Notes under the pieces: generated by a model
Told to the model about the DNA's origin: nothing
Database searches by the model: none
What the model saw: only the letters and a program-made list of their open reading frames with translations
Translations under genes and position numbers: made by a program
Assembly (NCBI GenBank): GCA_028687435.1
Contig: JAQUAF010000017.1
Span: forward strand, 1 to 64,000
DNA from: Verrucomicrobiia bacterium
GTDB taxonomy: Bacteria; Verrucomicrobiota; Verrucomicrobiia; JABWAM01
DNA: 64,000 nt
Direction of reading: 5' to 3'
Shown: positions 1-9,312 of the stretch, one piece after another
Numbering within the stretch: the first letter of the stretch is position 1
How the letters are laid out: each line of letters opens with the position of its first letter

Positions 1-77
1 TTGCGCCGAGACTTGCTCCCCTCGGCTTTGAGAGTCCGCCGCAAGCGGATTTCTCTGCATGGTGTTTGTATTCATCG

Positions 78-113
78 TTGTTGGGTGTAGCTCTTTCCGG
101 GCTCACCCAACAA
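78..113. terminator. Hairpin downstream of obgE
   Basis: A 10-bp perfect stem (TTGTTGGGTG at 78-87 with CACCCAACAA at 104-113) encloses a 16-nt loop. It lies about 110 bp beyond the obgE stop on the side where minus-strand transcription would end. There is no clear U-tract, so a terminator role is only an inference. I see no gene in positions 1-224. Confidence 0.35.
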
Positions 114-224
114 TCACCATGTCATCTATTTTTAGCCGTGTAGACAATGGAGGGCGGGGCTCCTGCGCCGCTTGTCTCCAGACGAAAATTCAACGGCGTG
201 GAACCAATCTCCCTCTCCGCCATT

Positions 225-1217
225 TCAGCGTTTATTCACCAGTTCTTCGTGAAAAAATTCGAGCAGGCCGGGAATGCCATCGCCTTTTTCCGCGGAAAGG
301 GGACGCACCTTGCCCCGATGACGGCGCTTGAACTTTGGCAGTTTTTCAACCGCCTCAGGCAGATCCATTTTGTTGGCCGCCACCAAGCGCGGTTTCTTCA
401 TGATCTCGGGATTGTACAGCTCCAACTCCTTGAGCAATTTTTTGTAATCGTCCCACGGTTCGCGTCCATCGCCGCCCGCCATGTCCAGCAGGATTACCAG
501 GAGCCGGCACCGCTCGATGTGTCTCAGGAAACCGTGCCCCAGCCCCACATCCTGATGCGCGCCCTCAACCAATCCCGGAATGTCCGCCACCCTCAATTTG
601 CTGAAATCCTCGTACTCAATGGTTCCGATCACCGGACGCAGGGTCGTAAAGGGATAGGAGGCGATTTTCGGATGGGCTTTGGTGATTTTTGAAATGAGAG
701 TGGACTTGCCCGCGTTGGGGTAGCCCACCAGTCCTATATCCGCCACCAGCTTCAATTCCAACGCAAATTCACCCTCCTCACCCGGAAAACCTTTTTCAAA
801 CTGCCGGGGCGCCTGGTTGACGGAACTCTTGTAACAGGAGTTGCCTTTCCCGCCGCGCCCGCCCCGGCAAAGGATGTGTTCCTCCCCGATTTTCACCAAA
901 TCCGCCACAACCCCGCCATCCGCCACCCGGCGGACAATCGTTCCCGGCGGCACCGGCACGATCAGGTCGGGTCCCGCTTTGCCATATTGATCCTTCCCCC
1001 GCCCATGTTCGCCCCGCTTCGCCAACTGGCGGGACTGATAAAACAAATGCGCCAGCTGGCTGGTATCCGCATCCACCCGCAAAATGACATTCCCGCCTCT
1101 TCCCCCATTGCCGCCGTCCGGCCCGCCATGGGGGATGAACTTTTCCCTGCGAAAACTCATGCAGCCATTGCCGCCATCGCCCGCCTTGGCATAAATCTTG
1201 GTTCGATCCACAAACAT
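225..1217 (-). CDS. obgE: Obg/CgtA GTPase
   Basis: Ribosome-associated GTPase acting in large-subunit assembly and stress control. The 330-aa protein has the glycine-rich Obg fold at residues 1-158, with repeated GGxGG motifs. The G domain follows: P-loop GYPNAGKST at 165-173, switch II DIPG at 212-215 and the NKMD guanine-specificity motif near residue 285. The variable C-terminal OCT domain of some homologues is absent and the protein stops soon after the G domain, which is common. The start ATG gives the standard MFVD N-terminus. No co-directional neighbour is visible inside the window. Confidence 0.97.
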   Translation of the reverse strand: MFVDRTKIYAKAGDGGNGCMSFRREKFIPHGGPDGGNGGRGGNVILRVDADTSQLAHLFYQSRQLAKRGEHGRGKDQYGKAGPDLIVPVPPGTIVRRVADGGVVADLVKIGEEHILCRGGRGGKGNSCYKSSVNQAPRQFEKGFPGEEGEFALELKLVADIGLVGYPNAGKSTLISKITKAHPKIASYPFTTLRPVIGTIEYEDFSKLRVADIPGLVEGAHQDVGLGHGFLRHIERCRLLVILLDMAGGDGREPWDDYKKLLKELELYNPEIMKKPRLVAANKMDLPEAVEKLPKFKRRHRGKVRPLSAEKGDGIPGLLEFFHEELVNKR

Positions 1218-1454
1218 GCCCCCACCCTAGCGCAAATCGCCCTCTTGGCACACGAAAAATCGGAAAGGGCTTTGCGGAGATACATCTGAATTCCCGCTTT
1301 CGCGAGAATGACGGACGAATGGAAAGATAACAACCTGTCGCAAACCGGGTTGACCCATCCCTTCTTCAATTTCTCCGCCGCCCTTGTCATTTTCCAAAAT
1401 CAGCGGGGCATCCTTTCTCTTTGCATTTTCCCGTTGCGAGGATAATTTTGCGGC

Positions 1455-2150
1455 ATGGCATCGGCTGCGCCTCATCTTCCCCGCGTCATCGTCAACATGG
1501 CCATGAGCCTGGATGGCAAGGTTTCCTCGCGCTCGCGGGAGCCGGTGACCTTCACCAGCCGGGAGGATCGGCGGCATCTCTTGCGTCTTCGCGCCAGGGC
1601 GGACGCCATCGTGATTGGCGCCGGAACCGCCTCCATTGACCGGCAAACCCTCGGCATTCCCGATCCCGGCATCCAACGGCAGCGCCAGCGCCGGGGCATT
1701 CCCCCGCATCCCTTGCGCATCATCGTCTCGGGCCGTTTGAGTCTCTCTCCGCGCTTGAAACTGCTTCACATCCCCATCTCCCCGCTCCTTTTTGTCTGCA
1801 CAAAACAGGCGCCGGTCAAACGCCAGCGCCTTTTCGCCAAAATGGGCTGCGTGCTGGTCTGCGGCAGGCGCGAGGTCGATCTGCCCCGGCTGCTCGAAAT
1901 CCTCGCTGCCGATTGCAAAGTCAAAACCCTTGTCTGCGAGGGCGGTCCCACCCTGAACGACGCTTTTTTTCGCGCCGGACTTGTGGATGAACTTTTTGTG
2001 ACGCTTCTTCCATGCCTTGTGGGCGGGACCGACGCCCCCACGCTTGCGGAGGGGCGCGGGTTTTCCACCCTGAAGCAGGCGGCGCGGGGCCGTTTGATCT
2101 CCCTGAAACAAGGCTGTGCCGAATGTTTTTTGCGTTACCGGTTCGCCTGA
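1455..2150 (+). CDS. RibD C-terminal-type reductase, stand-alone
   Basis: Dihydrofolate-reductase-fold protein of 231 aa matching the C-terminal reductase half of RibD. That enzyme performs the NADPH reduction of 5-amino-6-ribosylaminouracil phosphate in riboflavin synthesis. Visible signatures are N-terminal VIVNMAMSLDGK, the ADAIVIGAGTASIDRQTL loop, and the VCEGGPTLNDAFFRAGLVDEL block where the cofactor phosphate is held. The deaminase half of RibD is missing, so this is a separate reductase. A paralogous pyrimidine reductase of unknown substrate is also possible. Its stop codon abuts that of recQ with no gap (convergent). A ribB gene lies 3.3 kb away. Confidence 0.85.
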   Translation: MASAAPHLPRVIVNMAMSLDGKVSSRSREPVTFTSREDRRHLLRLRARADAIVIGAGTASIDRQTLGIPDPGIQRQRQRRGIPPHPLRIIVSGRLSLSPRLKLLHIPISPLLFVCTKQAPVKRQRLFAKMGCVLVCGRREVDLPRLLEILAADCKVKTLVCEGGPTLNDAFFRAGLVDELFVTLLPCLVGGTDAPTLAEGRGFSTLKQAARGRLISLKQGCAECFLRYRFA

Positions 2151-4286
2151 TCACCCGGCAAACCGCCGTATCACAGCCAGGGTTTCGGCGCCGAACTGGC
2201 GGGCTTTGGCGGGACCGATTCCCCGGATTTCCAGCAAATCCTCGGGGTGGCGCGGCAAACGGCGGGCGATTTCCTCCAACGTCCGGTCGGAATAAATCAG
2301 ATAAGCCGGCAGATTGTTCATGGCCGAGGACTTGGTCCGGCGCCACTCCTTCAACGCCTCAAAAACCGATTCGTCATAAGCCTCTCCGGACGGCTCTGCC
2401 ATCTCCTGCCGCCGTTCCTTTTTTCCGGCTTTCGTCCGGCGCGACGTGGATTTTTGGGCCGCCTGTTCCGGCATGAGCAAGGCCACGCTTGTCTTGCGAC
2501 GCATGACCTGCCCGCCCAGTTCTGTCAACGAAAGCGTGGGGTACGATCCCGCGCTGACATCCAGGCATCCGGCGCGGATCAGGGCTTCCAGCAGACCCCA
2601 CACATAATCGGGTCCCAGATCCGCCAGCAATCCATAAGTGGACAATTGATCCAGCCCCGCGTCCACCACCTCCTTGGACCGCGATCCCACCAACGCCTGC
2701 GCGATGCGACCGCGTCCGAAACGCCCGTTCGCACGCGCCACACAACTCAACGCCTTTTGGATGATGACCGTCTCCTCCTCGTTAGGCAGACGGACTCCGG
2801 AACCGCGATGCGCCAGACAATTGTCGCAAATGGCGCAATTTCCCTCCGCAGGGGTCTCGCCGAAATAACGGAGAATGAAATGATGACGGCATCCCCGGTG
2901 ATCGGCATAGTCGATCATCCGGCGGAGCTTGCCGAAATCGCGTTCCCGCTTGGCCTCCAGCCGTTCGTAATCGATCGGCAGATCGGAGAAGGATTTGACC
3001 GGCTCAACCAGCCGCGTCGTGTAGGTGCGGCTGCCTTGCCGGTAATCGCGCTGGATGAATCCCGCCCGCGCCAGCAGGGAAAGGGCGGTTCCCACCACCA
3101 TGTCGTTTTCCGCGACCGGCGTCTCCTCGGCAATCTCGGCGATGGACATTTCCACCGGCCCGTTCCGGCAAAGGCGCAGGAGGCTTTCATAAAGGCCAGA
3201 GATCACCGCGCGGGTGGGATTGGCGCCTTCGATGAAAAACTCCTGTGTCCGCACATCGGCGTAATTGAAGAGCACCTCGCAACGGGAAGGCTCCCCGTCG
3301 CGCCCGGCGCGTCCCGCCTCCTGGTAATAGGCCTCGATGCTGCCGGGAATGTCATAATGCAGCACAAAGCGCAGATCGGCCCGGTCGATCCCCATGCCAA
3401 ACGCGTTGGTGGCGACCGCCACGGCGCACTGGCCCTCCATGAATTTTTCCTGCGCCTTGGAACGCTGTTCCTCCTTCAAACCGGCATGGTAGGCCATGCA
3501 GGAAATTCTCCGTTTTTGCAGATTGCCATAAACGCGCTCCACATTCTTGCGGGTGGCGCAATAAACGATCCCCGTCCGGAGCTGGCGAACAAACTCGCCG
3601 ATCCGGTCCAGCTTGTGTTCCTGCCCCTGAACCATCGTCACACCCAGCGTGAGATTGTGCCTGGCAAAACCGGTCACGAACACCTGCGGCGGACGGCGGC
3701 GGCCCTTGCCCAGTTCGAGCTGGACAATGATATCCTCGCGCACCTCGGGCGTGGCGGTGGCGGTCAACGCCGCCACCTGGGGCTGGCCCAGGTTTTTGAT
3801 CGCCCACTTGAGACGCAGATAATCCGGACGAAAATCGTGACCCCACTGGGAAATACAGTGGGCCTCGTCCACCGCAAACAAGGCGATGGACAAGGGCTCG
3901 ATGATCCGCACAAACCGTTCGCTTTTGAACCGTTCCGGCGCCACGTAAAGAATGCGGAACTCGCCCTGCGCCAGCCGCGCGATGCGGTCGGTCATTTCAG
4001 CCGATGTCAGCGTTGAATTGATGAAGGTGGCGGGAATCTTTTTTTCAACCAGGCTGTCCACCTGGTCTTTCATGAGGGCGATGAGCGGGGAAACCACCAG
4101 GGTGATGCCCTCCAGCACCATGGCGGGCAACTGGTAACACAGGGATTTGCCCCCGCCCGTGGGCATGATCACCACTGTATCCTCGCCCCGGACAATCGCC
4201 TGCACAACCGCCTCCTGCCCCTCGAGAAACTCCCGAAAGCCAAAATGCCTGTTCAAAAGCTGATGAATATCCGTCCCGTGACTCAC
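2151..4286 (-). CDS. recQ: ATP-dependent DNA helicase RecQ
   Basis: 3'-5' SF2 helicase of recombination and fork repair, 711 aa. Residues 1-330 hold the motor: Walker A TGGGKS at 43-48, DEAH at 140-143 followed by the RecQ-specific aromatic loop (CISQWGHDFRP), and motif VI near QEAGRAGRDG. The zinc-binding part of the RQC region follows, with its cysteines in CRHHF and NCAICDNC, then a winged-helix region. A C-terminal HRDC domain occupies about 640-711 (LPAYLIYSDRTLEEIARRLP and the GIGPAKA turn). A lysine/arginine-rich linker separates RQC from HRDC. The gene is monocistronic and convergent with the upstream reductase gene. Confidence 0.97.
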   Translation of the reverse strand: MSHGTDIHQLLNRHFGFREFLEGQEAVVQAIVRGEDTVVIMPTGGGKSLCYQLPAMVLEGITLVVSPLIALMKDQVDSLVEKKIPATFINSTLTSAEMTDRIARLAQGEFRILYVAPERFKSERFVRIIEPLSIALFAVDEAHCISQWGHDFRPDYLRLKWAIKNLGQPQVAALTATATPEVREDIIVQLELGKGRRRPPQVFVTGFARHNLTLGVTMVQGQEHKLDRIGEFVRQLRTGIVYCATRKNVERVYGNLQKRRISCMAYHAGLKEEQRSKAQEKFMEGQCAVAVATNAFGMGIDRADLRFVLHYDIPGSIEAYYQEAGRAGRDGEPSRCEVLFNYADVRTQEFFIEGANPTRAVISGLYESLLRLCRNGPVEMSIAEIAEETPVAENDMVVGTALSLLARAGFIQRDYRQGSRTYTTRLVEPVKSFSDLPIDYERLEAKRERDFGKLRRMIDYADHRGCRHHFILRYFGETPAEGNCAICDNCLAHRGSGVRLPNEEETVIIQKALSCVARANGRFGRGRIAQALVGSRSKEVVDAGLDQLSTYGLLADLGPDYVWGLLEALIRAGCLDVSAGSYPTLSLTELGGQVMRRKTSVALLMPEQAAQKSTSRRTKAGKKERRQEMAEPSGEAYDESVFEALKEWRRTKSSAMNNLPAYLIYSDRTLEEIARRLPRHPEDLLEIRGIGPAKARQFGAETLAVIRRFAG

Positions 4287-4352
4287 GCAACGACATTAAG
4301 CCCGTCCTCCAAACAAAATGAAGAGAAAATCCGGTTGATATTCGGAAATTTC

Positions 4353-4398
4353 AATATACCTCAACCGAGGAACGATCGTCCCTCGGTTGAGGTATATT
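4353..4398. promoter_or_regulatory. 18-bp perfect inverted repeat between recQ and the MidA-like gene
   Basis: Two 18-nt arms, 4353-4370 and 4381-4398, are perfectly complementary around a 10-nt loop (aacgatcgtc, itself with a central palindrome). The element lies 34 bp beyond the stop of the methyltransferase gene and 67 bp upstream of recQ, both on the minus strand. It could terminate the former, act as an attenuator or operator for recQ, or do both. No run of T follows the stem in the minus direction, which argues against a simple intrinsic terminator. Confidence 0.6.
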
Positions 4399-4431
4399 CC
4401 GCAGGGCGCCTGTGTAATCTGACTGGCGGCT

Positions 4432-5457
4432 TCACCGGGAGAGAACCAGCGTCCGGAAAGCCGACCCCATGATGTCCGGATGAATGAGGGTTTTGAATTG
4501 GCGCATTTCGGCGGGCGACAAATCAAAAGGCTGCCGCGCAAAAATGCCCCCCAGCCACCGGCCCTGCTGAACAAATTCGCTGACACTCCAACCTTCAGCC
4601 ACTGCCAGCCGCAGGAGGGGACTCCAGCGCACATGCGCCGTGAGATCCTGTTCTCCGGGAAAAGCCAGCAGGTCTTCGGACAGGGCGTGCTGTCGATAGG
4701 CGCGCAAAGTGCCGCCGGCGTGCGGCATTTGAAAGCACTCCTCGTCCGTCCACCCGTAATCCAGCAGACAAATCCGGCCGGACACAATCACCCGTCCGGC
4801 TTCACACAACCATTCCGCGGCGGCAGGACAGACTTCAACCTGCCCCTCCGCACCCGCCGGCAGTCCGGAAAACAACCCGGGAACGGCCTTCTCCCTGCGC
4901 CAGACCAATTTTTCATCCTTTTCCGCCACCTTCCATTCGTTCCATCCCTGCGCATCTTTCTCCAGGCGGTGAACTGGAAAGGCGTCCAACAATTCATTTC
5001 CAAAAAGAATCCCCTGCCGCGGCGGCATATCACGCAAAGAAGCCGCCCACGACACCCCGGTCATCCCGTTCAAACGCTGCTGCTGGGCGGCAACCATGGA
5101 CGGCAAGGGTTCAATCAAAGTGTATTGAATGGCGGCTGCGCACTCAGGAGCGTCGCCAGCCATGGCGGCCAGCACATCCGCAGCAAGACGTCCGTCCAAC
5201 CCGCCGCATTCAACCAGGTGAAAAGGCGCCGGACGTTTCATTTCGATCCACCAGGAGGCAAACTGGCGCGCCAGAAGCCTTCCAAAAAGCGCCCCTACGG
5301 AAACGCTGGTGAAAAAATCCCCGCGCCTGCCAACCTGCCTTTCGGCGCCCCGCCGGGCATAATATCCCCGATCGGGATGATAAAGAGCCCATTCCATGAA
5401 CCGGGCGAAGGAAACCGGCCCCGAGCGGCGGATTTCCTCAATCATTTCGGTTTTCAT
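4432..5457 (-). CDS. MidA/NDUFAF7-family SAM-dependent methyltransferase
   Basis: Putative class I methyltransferase of 341 aa. In mitochondria the family dimethylates an arginine of complex I; its bacterial role is poorly known. Typical blocks are visible: N-terminal ISFARFMEWALYHPDRGYY-like segment (here VSFARFMEWALYHPDRGYYA), GDFFTSVSVGALFGRLLA, the SAM-binding LVECGGLDGRLAADVL, and the family-specific GILFGNELLDAFPVHRL. The start ATG is followed by MKTEMIEEIRRSG, normal for the family. It is probably co-transcribed with the ribB gene 40 bp upstream. Confidence 0.9.
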   Translation of the reverse strand: MKTEMIEEIRRSGPVSFARFMEWALYHPDRGYYARRGAERQVGRRGDFFTSVSVGALFGRLLARQFASWWIEMKRPAPFHLVECGGLDGRLAADVLAAMAGDAPECAAAIQYTLIEPLPSMVAAQQQRLNGMTGVSWAASLRDMPPRQGILFGNELLDAFPVHRLEKDAQGWNEWKVAEKDEKLVWRREKAVPGLFSGLPAGAEGQVEVCPAAAEWLCEAGRVIVSGRICLLDYGWTDEECFQMPHAGGTLRAYRQHALSEDLLAFPGEQDLTAHVRWSPLLRLAVAEGWSVSEFVQQGRWLGGIFARQPFDLSPAEMRQFKTLIHPDIMGSAFRTLVLSR

Positions 5458-5497
5458 TTTCGCCTCTCAGCGCCCAAGCGCCCGAGCGCCTCAAAAA

Positions 5498-6610
5498 TCA
5501 CAGTCTGACTTCCCTCACAATTTCCAATCCGTATCCCTCCAAACCCACCACGGTTTTGGAATGAGAAACCAGCAGCTTGATTTTGCGAATTCCCAAGTCG
5601 ACCAGCATTTGGGCGCCAAGACCGTATTCCCGCAGGTGGGGGATTTCGTGTTTCCGGGAAGGTTCGCCCGACACAGGCCCCCAACCGGGATGCCGCATGT
5701 AAAGCAACACCCCATGTCCGGCGCGCACAATCCGTTTCAAACTGTCCTGCACGAGATCCGGCCGTCCAAAACGCCCGGAACCCAGCGCGTCCGCCGTCAC
5801 ATTCTCGGCCTGAACCCTGACCAATGCCGGCTGCCGCTGGCCGCAAGGATTGCCATGCACCAAAGCCAGGTGTTCCAACCCGTCGCAAACCGACCGGTAA
5901 ACAAACAGTTTAAAAACGCCGTGAGGCGTGGGCAGATCGGTTTCCTTGATCCGCTCAACCAATTTTTCGCGCAAGCGGCGGTAGGCGATCAGATCGCGAA
6001 CCGTGCACAATTTGAGCCGGTGCCGGCGCCGGAACCGAAGCAGTTGGGGAAGGCGCGCCATGGATCCGTCGGGATTCATGATCTCACAAATCACCCCGAC
6101 CGGAGGCAATCCCGCGATCCGCGCCAAATCAACAGCGGTTTCCGTATGCCCCGCGCGGTTCAACACGCCGCCGGGACGGGCCTGCAAGGGAAACACATGG
6201 CCAGGCTGGACCAAATCGCCGGGACAGGCTTTCGGGTCGGCCAGTATCCGCGCCGCCCGGGCGCGATCATGGGCGCTGATGCCGGTGGTCACCCCCTTGC
6301 TGGCGTCGATGGAAACCATGAAGGCGGTCTTTTGGGATTCGCGATTTTCAACCACCATGCGGCCAATGCCCATCTGCCGGAGACGTTCGGCCGTGGCGGG
6401 CAGACAAATGAGCCCCCTTCCATGCTGGGTCATGAAATTGATATGCGCAGGAGAAACCTTGGCGGCGGCCATCAACAGGTCCCCCTCGTTTTCGCGGTTG
6501 GGATCATCCACCACAATGACCATCCGTCCCCGGCGAATATCGTCGATGACCGATTCTATTGAATCGAAAATGGGCGATGCCGCCCCGCGCCTGCTCGTTT
6601 TTTTCTTCAT
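5498..6610 (-). CDS. ribB: 3,4-dihydroxy-2-butanone 4-phosphate synthase fused to a degenerate GTP cyclohydrolase II domain
   Basis: 370-aa RibBA-like protein. The N-terminal RibB domain (about 15-220) is intact: DDPNRENEGD metal-binding loop, MTQHGRGLICLP, and the catalytic GHTETAVDLARIAG block. It should make the four-carbon precursor of riboflavin from ribulose 5-phosphate. The C-terminal RibA-like half keeps GVLLYMRHPG and YGLGAQMLVDLGIRKIKLL. The usual zinc cysteines are gone: RVHSEC is replaced by RVQAEN and the following RCDCG by RFGRP, and the segment around the active loop is shortened. GTP cyclohydrolase II activity is therefore unlikely, as in described RibBX-type proteins. Confidence 0.9.
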   Translation of the reverse strand: MKKKTSRRGAASPIFDSIESVIDDIRRGRMVIVVDDPNRENEGDLLMAAAKVSPAHINFMTQHGRGLICLPATAERLRQMGIGRMVVENRESQKTAFMVSIDASKGVTTGISAHDRARAARILADPKACPGDLVQPGHVFPLQARPGGVLNRAGHTETAVDLARIAGLPPVGVICEIMNPDGSMARLPQLLRFRRRHRLKLCTVRDLIAYRRLREKLVERIKETDLPTPHGVFKLFVYRSVCDGLEHLALVHGNPCGQRQPALVRVQAENVTADALGSGRFGRPDLVQDSLKRIVRAGHGVLLYMRHPGWGPVSGEPSRKHEIPHLREYGLGAQMLVDLGIRKIKLLVSHSKTVVGLEGYGLEIVREVRL

Positions 6611-6749
6611 GATTGAACCTTCATACGTAACGTTTTTAAAGGCTTCTGTTAAGAGGAATTTTCAATCAAGAACCGGTCTCTCACCATTCGGATTGCATCC
6701 CTCCGTAAAAAATGGGAGGAATATCGGAACCGTCGAAAGGAATCCCCCC

Positions 6750-9302
6750 ATGCCCTCATCCAGAATCAATTCCGTCCCCAAATCCACCGATCTTTCCCCA
6801 ACCGCCGGCGTGCGCGCAGGCATGAGCGTCGAGGACATCAAACAATCCTTTCTCGACAATCTGTTTTGCGCCATCGGACGCGCGCCCATGGCCGCCACAC
6901 GCAACGATGCGTATCTGGCCCTGGCCCTGACCATCCGCGACCGGGTGTTCCGACAGGGAGTGCAAACCATGGAGGCCTACAGCGAACAGGACACACGGGC
7001 GGTGTGCTATCTGTCCGCCGAATTTCTCCCCGGCCCCCATCTGGCCAACAATCTGCTCAATCTGGGCATCATGGAACAAACCCGGCAGGCCATGTCGGAG
7101 CTCGGACTGAATCTGGATCACCTGATCGAGCAGGAGGATGAACCAGGCCTCGGCAACGGCGGCTTGGGCCGTCTGGCCTCGTGCTATCTGGATTCCATGG
7201 CCACCCTCGAGGTGCCCGCCACCGGTTACGGCATCCGCTACGAATTCGGCATTTTCGACCAGGTGATCAAGGACGGCTGGCAGGTGGAGGTCACGGACAA
7301 ATGGCTGCGCAACGGCAATCCCTGGGAAATCGCCCGCCCCGAATTATCCTGCAACGTCAAGTTCGGCGGTCACACCGAAACATGGACCGATGAGAAGGGC
7401 CGTTATCGCGTGCGATGGGTACCCAACTCCGTTGTCAAGGGAATCGCCTATGACACGCCCATCCCCGGCTATCACGTCGGCAACTGCAACCGGCTGCGCC
7501 TCTGGAAAGCCGAGGCTGTCGAATCCTTCGACTTTGCCGCCTTCAACCACGGCGATTACTACCGCGCGGTCGAGGACAAAATGGTTTCGGAAAACATCAC
7601 CAAGGTGCTTTATCCGAACGACGAAGCCATTCAGGGCAAAACCTTGCGCCTCCAACAGCAGTTTTTCTTTGTCTCCTGTTCCCTGCAGGACATGATCCGC
7701 ATTCACCTGCTGCTGGAACGTCCCCTCGAAAAATTCCATGAAAAATGGGCGATTCAGCTCAACGACACCCACCCCGCCATTTCCGTAGCCGAATTGATGC
7801 GGCTGCTGGTGGACGAACATCTCATGGATTGGGACGCAGCCTGGCATGTCACCCAAAACACCTTTTCCTACACCAATCACACCCTGCTGCCCGAGGCGTT
7901 GGAAAAATGGTCTGTGGGGCTGTTCGGACGCCTGCTTCCGCGGCATCTTGAAATCATCCAGGAGATCAACCACCGTTTCCTCAAGGCGGCACGAATCAAA
8001 TATCTGGGCGACGACGCCCGGATCGCGCGCCTGTCGCTTTTCGACGAAAGCGGCGAACGGTATGTGCGAATGGCCAATCTGGCCACGGTGGGCAGCCATC
8101 GCGTCAACGGCGTGGCGCGTCTGCACTCCCAATTGCTGAAAGAAACGATATTGCGGGATTTCGCCGAATTGTGGCCGGAAAAATTCATCAACGTCACCAA
8201 CGGCGTCACTCCACGCCGGTTCATGGTTCTCAGCAATCCGCGTCTTGCGCAACTGATCACCTCCCACATCGGGGACGACTGGATCCGGGACCTGAATCAT
8301 TTGCGCCAACTGGAACCGCTGGCCGATGACACCGCATTCCAGGATCAATGGCGGCAGGTAAAACTGGCCGCGAAATTCGGCTTGGCGGCAATCATCGAAC
8401 AACGGACCGGAATAAAAGTAAACCCGGGCTCTCTCTTTGACATCCAGGTCAAGCGTCTTCACGAATACAAACGCCAGCACTTGAATGTCCTTCACATTCT
8501 GACGCTTTATCTGCGTCTGAGACGCGATCCGCGCGCGGATGTGCCGGCGCGAACCTTTATCTTTGGCGCCAAGGCCGCGCCAGGCTACTTCATGGCCAAG
8601 CTGATCATCAAGCTGATCAACTCGCTGGCCAATCTGGTGAACAACGATCCGGTGGTGGCCGGCCGGATCAAGGTTGTTTTCTTCCCGGATTTCAATGTGA
8701 AAAACGCCCAACACATCTACCCCGCCGCCAATCTTTCGGAGCAGATTTCCACCGCGGGCATGGAGGCGTCCGGCACGGGCAACATGAAGTTTTCGCTCAA
8801 CGGCGCCCTGACCATCGGCACGCTTGACGGCGCAAACGTCGAGATTCGCGAGGAAGTCGGAGTGGAAAACTTCTTCCTCTTCGGCCTGGACGCCGGCCAA
8901 GTCCGGGAACTGAAAACCCGCGGGTACCGGCCTCGCGATTATTATGAGCAAAACGAACCCCTTCGCGAAGCTCTGGATTTTCTGGTTTCCGGCGCCTTGG
9001 CTGACGGCGACACCAAACTTTTCCGTCCGCTGGTGGACAATTTGCTCTGGCAGGATCCGTTCCTGGTGCTGGCGGATTACCAATCCTACATCGACTGCCA
9101 GGAACAGGTCAGCGCCCTGTGGAGCGATCCAAAGGCATGGACCCGCAAGGCCATCCTCAACACGGCCCGCATGTCCAAATTTTCATCCGACCGCTCCATT
9201 CACGACTACTGCGAACAGGTTTGGAAGACAACCCCCGTGAGGGTGAAAAGCCGCCAGAAGACCATCGTTCTCAATGAAAATGGCCAGCCAACGGCGGCAT
9301 GA
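6750..9302 (+). CDS. glgP: Glycogen/maltodextrin phosphorylase
   Basis: Pyridoxal-phosphate enzyme releasing glucose 1-phosphate from alpha-1,4-glucan, 850 aa. The GT35 blocks are in order: CYLSAEFLPGPHLANNLLNL, EPGLGNGGLGRLASCYLDS, NDTHPAISVAELMRLL, FSYTNHTLLPEALEKW, NVTNGVTPRRF, VKRLHEYKRQ, and the cofactor-lysine block EASGTGNMKFSLNGALTIGT. The open frame continues far upstream, but homology begins only near MSVEDIKQSFLDN. I therefore choose the ATG at 6750, after an AAAGGAA-like ribosome site. It sits alone, divergent from ribB and convergent with rsmI. No other glycogen gene is in the window. Confidence 0.96.
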   Translation: MPSSRINSVPKSTDLSPTAGVRAGMSVEDIKQSFLDNLFCAIGRAPMAATRNDAYLALALTIRDRVFRQGVQTMEAYSEQDTRAVCYLSAEFLPGPHLANNLLNLGIMEQTRQAMSELGLNLDHLIEQEDEPGLGNGGLGRLASCYLDSMATLEVPATGYGIRYEFGIFDQVIKDGWQVEVTDKWLRNGNPWEIARPELSCNVKFGGHTETWTDEKGRYRVRWVPNSVVKGIAYDTPIPGYHVGNCNRLRLWKAEAVESFDFAAFNHGDYYRAVEDKMVSENITKVLYPNDEAIQGKTLRLQQQFFFVSCSLQDMIRIHLLLERPLEKFHEKWAIQLNDTHPAISVAELMRLLVDEHLMDWDAAWHVTQNTFSYTNHTLLPEALEKWSVGLFGRLLPRHLEIIQEINHRFLKAARIKYLGDDARIARLSLFDESGERYVRMANLATVGSHRVNGVARLHSQLLKETILRDFAELWPEKFINVTNGVTPRRFMVLSNPRLAQLITSHIGDDWIRDLNHLRQLEPLADDTAFQDQWRQVKLAAKFGLAAIIEQRTGIKVNPGSLFDIQVKRLHEYKRQHLNVLHILTLYLRLRRDPRADVPARTFIFGAKAAPGYFMAKLIIKLINSLANLVNNDPVVAGRIKVVFFPDFNVKNAQHIYPAANLSEQISTAGMEASGTGNMKFSLNGALTIGTLDGANVEIREEVGVENFFLFGLDAGQVRELKTRGYRPRDYYEQNEPLREALDFLVSGALADGDTKLFRPLVDNLLWQDPFLVLADYQSYIDCQEQVSALWSDPKAWTRKAILNTARMSKFSSDRSIHDYCEQVWKTTPVRVKSRQKTIVLNENGQPTAA

Positions 9303-9312
9303 CGCAAGCCCC

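Noticed and set aside
2247-4016. Long plus-strand frame of 589 codons opposite recQ
   Set aside because: It is the mirror frame of a certain RecQ gene and shows no motif.
6003-6749. N-terminal extension of glycogen phosphorylase
   Set aside because: The frame is open but lies antisense to ribB and lacks family similarity; the family start is at 6750.
7344-9083. Minus-strand frame of 579 codons opposite glgP
   Set aside because: Shadow of the phosphorylase; GC-rich third positions keep the antisense frame open.
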